64,000 nt of DNA from NCBI GenBank assembly GCA_034505795.1, contig JAPDQM010000007.1, positions 1 through 64,000 of the forward strand. Reading direction: 5' to 3'. The stretch comes from Thermofontimicrobium_A sp034505795. Lineage in GTDB: Bacteria; Zhuqueibacterota; Zhuqueibacteria; Thermofontimicrobiales; Thermofontimicrobiaceae. Shown one piece after another: positions 63,036-64,000 of the stretch (positions are counted from its first letter, which is position 1; each line of letters begins with the position of its first letter). The position numbers and the translations under genes are program-made. The notes under the pieces were generated by a model. That model saw only the letters and a program-made list of their open reading frames with translations. It did not search any database and was not told the DNA's origin.

Positions 63036-64000
63036 ATGGCAATAACCGCTTTTCTAACCGCTCTTATTTTTAGCTCGCTGCTGATGCATCCAGTTAGCTA
63101 TCATCCGACCTGTAACAGCTATCCGCAGCACCGAAACACACAAATTGGCACAGCAGGAGCCTACTACAACCATCAATATCCCAATCTTTTTATCGAACTG
63201 CTCCACAAAACACCGATTGAGGTCCAAAACCGCATCGACAGCACTTTCAACCAATTATTTCATGGCGATGACCAAACCCAGCGCATTTACTTTCCGGCTG
63301 AACCTGATATGGCCTATATCGAAGATATCGGGAACCGTGATGTTCGTACCGAAGGTATGTCCTATGGCATGATGATCGCAGTTCAACTCAACAGAAAAAA
63401 TGAATTCGACCGATTGTGGAAATGGGCAAAAACCTTCATGCAGCATCAGAGCGGTCCGAGTAAAGATTTTTTTGCCTGGCACTGCCGAACCGACGGAACC
63501 AAAATTGATCAAAACTCTGCCTCTGATGGTGAAGAGTGGTTTGTCATGGCATTGTTTTTTGCCTCGGCCCGATGGGGCAATGGAGAAGGAATTTTTAATT
63601 ATAAAGCTGAGGCGCAAAAAATATTAGACGCCATGCTCTCAAAGGCTGAATGTTCGGATCGACCTGATGTCATAACCAATATGTTCAATAAAAAACACAA
63701 ACAGGTGGTTTTTGTGCCGGTGGGAAACGCCGATGATTTCACGGATCCATCCTATCATTTGCCGCATTTTTACGAGCTATGGGCGCGCTGGGCGGATAAA
63801 AATAACCAGTTCTGGCGCGAAGCCGCTGACACCAGCCGTCAATTTTTAAAAAGGGCCGTCCATCCCCAAACCGGATTAGCGCCAGATTATGCTCGATTCG
63901 ATGGTTCACCTTTTGATCCATTTTGGGGCGGCGGGCACAAAGATTTCCGGTTCGATGCCTGGCGCGTGGCCATGAATGTTGCAATGGATTACCATTGGTT
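63036..64000 (+). CDS. GH8 reducing-end xylose-releasing exo-oligoxylanase-like enzyme, partial
   Basis: The frame from ATG 63036 stays open to the window end (321 codons seen; C-terminus missing). The sequence matches GH8 Rex enzymes: NRDVRTEGMSYGMMIAVQL with the general acid Glu (E106), SASDGEEWFVMALFFASARWG with a conserved Asp (D164), and FRFDAWRVAMNVAMD with the probable base Asp (D307). The 58-residue spacing of the first two equals that of the characterised Bacillus enzyme. Rex enzymes cut xylose from the reducing end of xylo-oligosaccharides. A short hydrophobic N-terminus (FLTALIFSSLLM) may be a signal peptide. The gene is controlled by the adjacent promoter/operator pair. AAGGTGG precedes the ATG. 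Confidence 0.9.
   Translation, partial: MAITAFLTALIFSSLLMHPVSYHPTCNSYPQHRNTQIGTAGAYYNHQYPNLFIELLHKTPIEVQNRIDSTFNQLFHGDDQTQRIYFPAEPDMAYIEDIGNRDVRTEGMSYGMMIAVQLNRKNEFDRLWKWAKTFMQHQSGPSKDFFAWHCRTDGTKIDQNSASDGEEWFVMALFFASARWGNGEGIFNYKAEAQKILDAMLSKAECSDRPDVITNMFNKKHKQVVFVPVGNADDFTDPSYHLPHFYELWARWADKNNQFWREAADTSRQFLKRAVHPQTGLAPDYARFDGSPFDPFWGGGHKDFRFDAWRVAMNVAMDYHW

Overview
The window is a 64 kb stretch of a Gram-negative bacterial chromosome, most likely from the Fibrobacteres-Chlorobi-Bacteroidetes (FCB) superphylum outside Bacteroidota proper, in a KSB1- or Calditrichota-like lineage. The lineage call is inference. It rests on three large secreted proteins ending in the QNYPNPFN-type C-terminal sorting domain, on a gingipain-type C25 peptidase, a DUF4837 lipoprotein and DUF2723 membrane proteins, and on ordinary sigma70-like promoters and purine-rich Shine-Dalgarno sites instead of the Bacteroidota -7/-33 promoter. 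I saw no rRNA, tRNA, CRISPR array, insertion sequence or phage gene.

Layout. 1-6.7 kb (minus): a secreted glycogen-debranching-type lipoprotein (cut by the window edge), a C1B-type cysteine peptidase, an orphan 2-hydroxyacyl-CoA dehydratase activase-related protein, and an M61-like PDZ protein that has lost all its zinc ligands. 6.9-16.8 kb (minus): an alpha-oxoamine synthase, an acyl carrier protein, an acetyl-CoA synthetase-type ligase and AcpS, downstream of a secreted C25 peptidase and a secreted phospholipase D-type nuclease. 17-22 kb (plus): a gluzincin/TolB-propeller/Omp85-barrel fusion, a PQQ-propeller lipoprotein and a PEGA protein. 22.5-29.2 kb (plus): valS, a DUF4139 protein, recG and a DUF1844 protein. 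29.6-39.2 kb (plus): an envelope-glycosylation operon (methyltransferase, GT4, two tandem DUF2723 GT-C paralogues, a flippase-like membrane protein) and a DUF4837 lipoprotein. 39.5-41.6 kb (minus): a receiver/PAS sensor and a THEP1-like NTPase, the latter behind a structured leader with a 17-codon ORF and an intrinsic terminator. 41.8-44.1 kb (minus): an aldolase, an SDR and a thioredoxin-like lipoprotein. 44.6-50.6 kb (plus): a PKD-domain secreted protein, a beta-CASP RNase-like protein and phosphofructokinase; then ElbB (minus). 51.5-64 kb: a plant cell-wall polysaccharide locus with GH3 (PA14 insert), GH97, a parallel beta-helix protein, a sodium:solute symporter, a CE8 pectinesterase, a LacI-family regulator and a GH8 exo-oligoxylanase that runs off the end.

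How it works together. The last 12 kb look like a xylan/pectin side-chain utilisation locus: extracytoplasmic enzymes release small sugars, a Na+ symporter imports them, and the LacI protein probably controls itself and the GH8 gene through matching TTGAAACGTTT(C/T)AA operators. There is no SusC/SusD pair. Across the window the promoters share a strict form, TTGA(C/T)(A/T), 17 bases, TATATT, seen seven times on both strands. The most unusual items are the attenuator-like leader before the NTPase, the catalytically dead M61 protein, the orphan activase-related protein, and the small ACP/oxoamine synthase operon.
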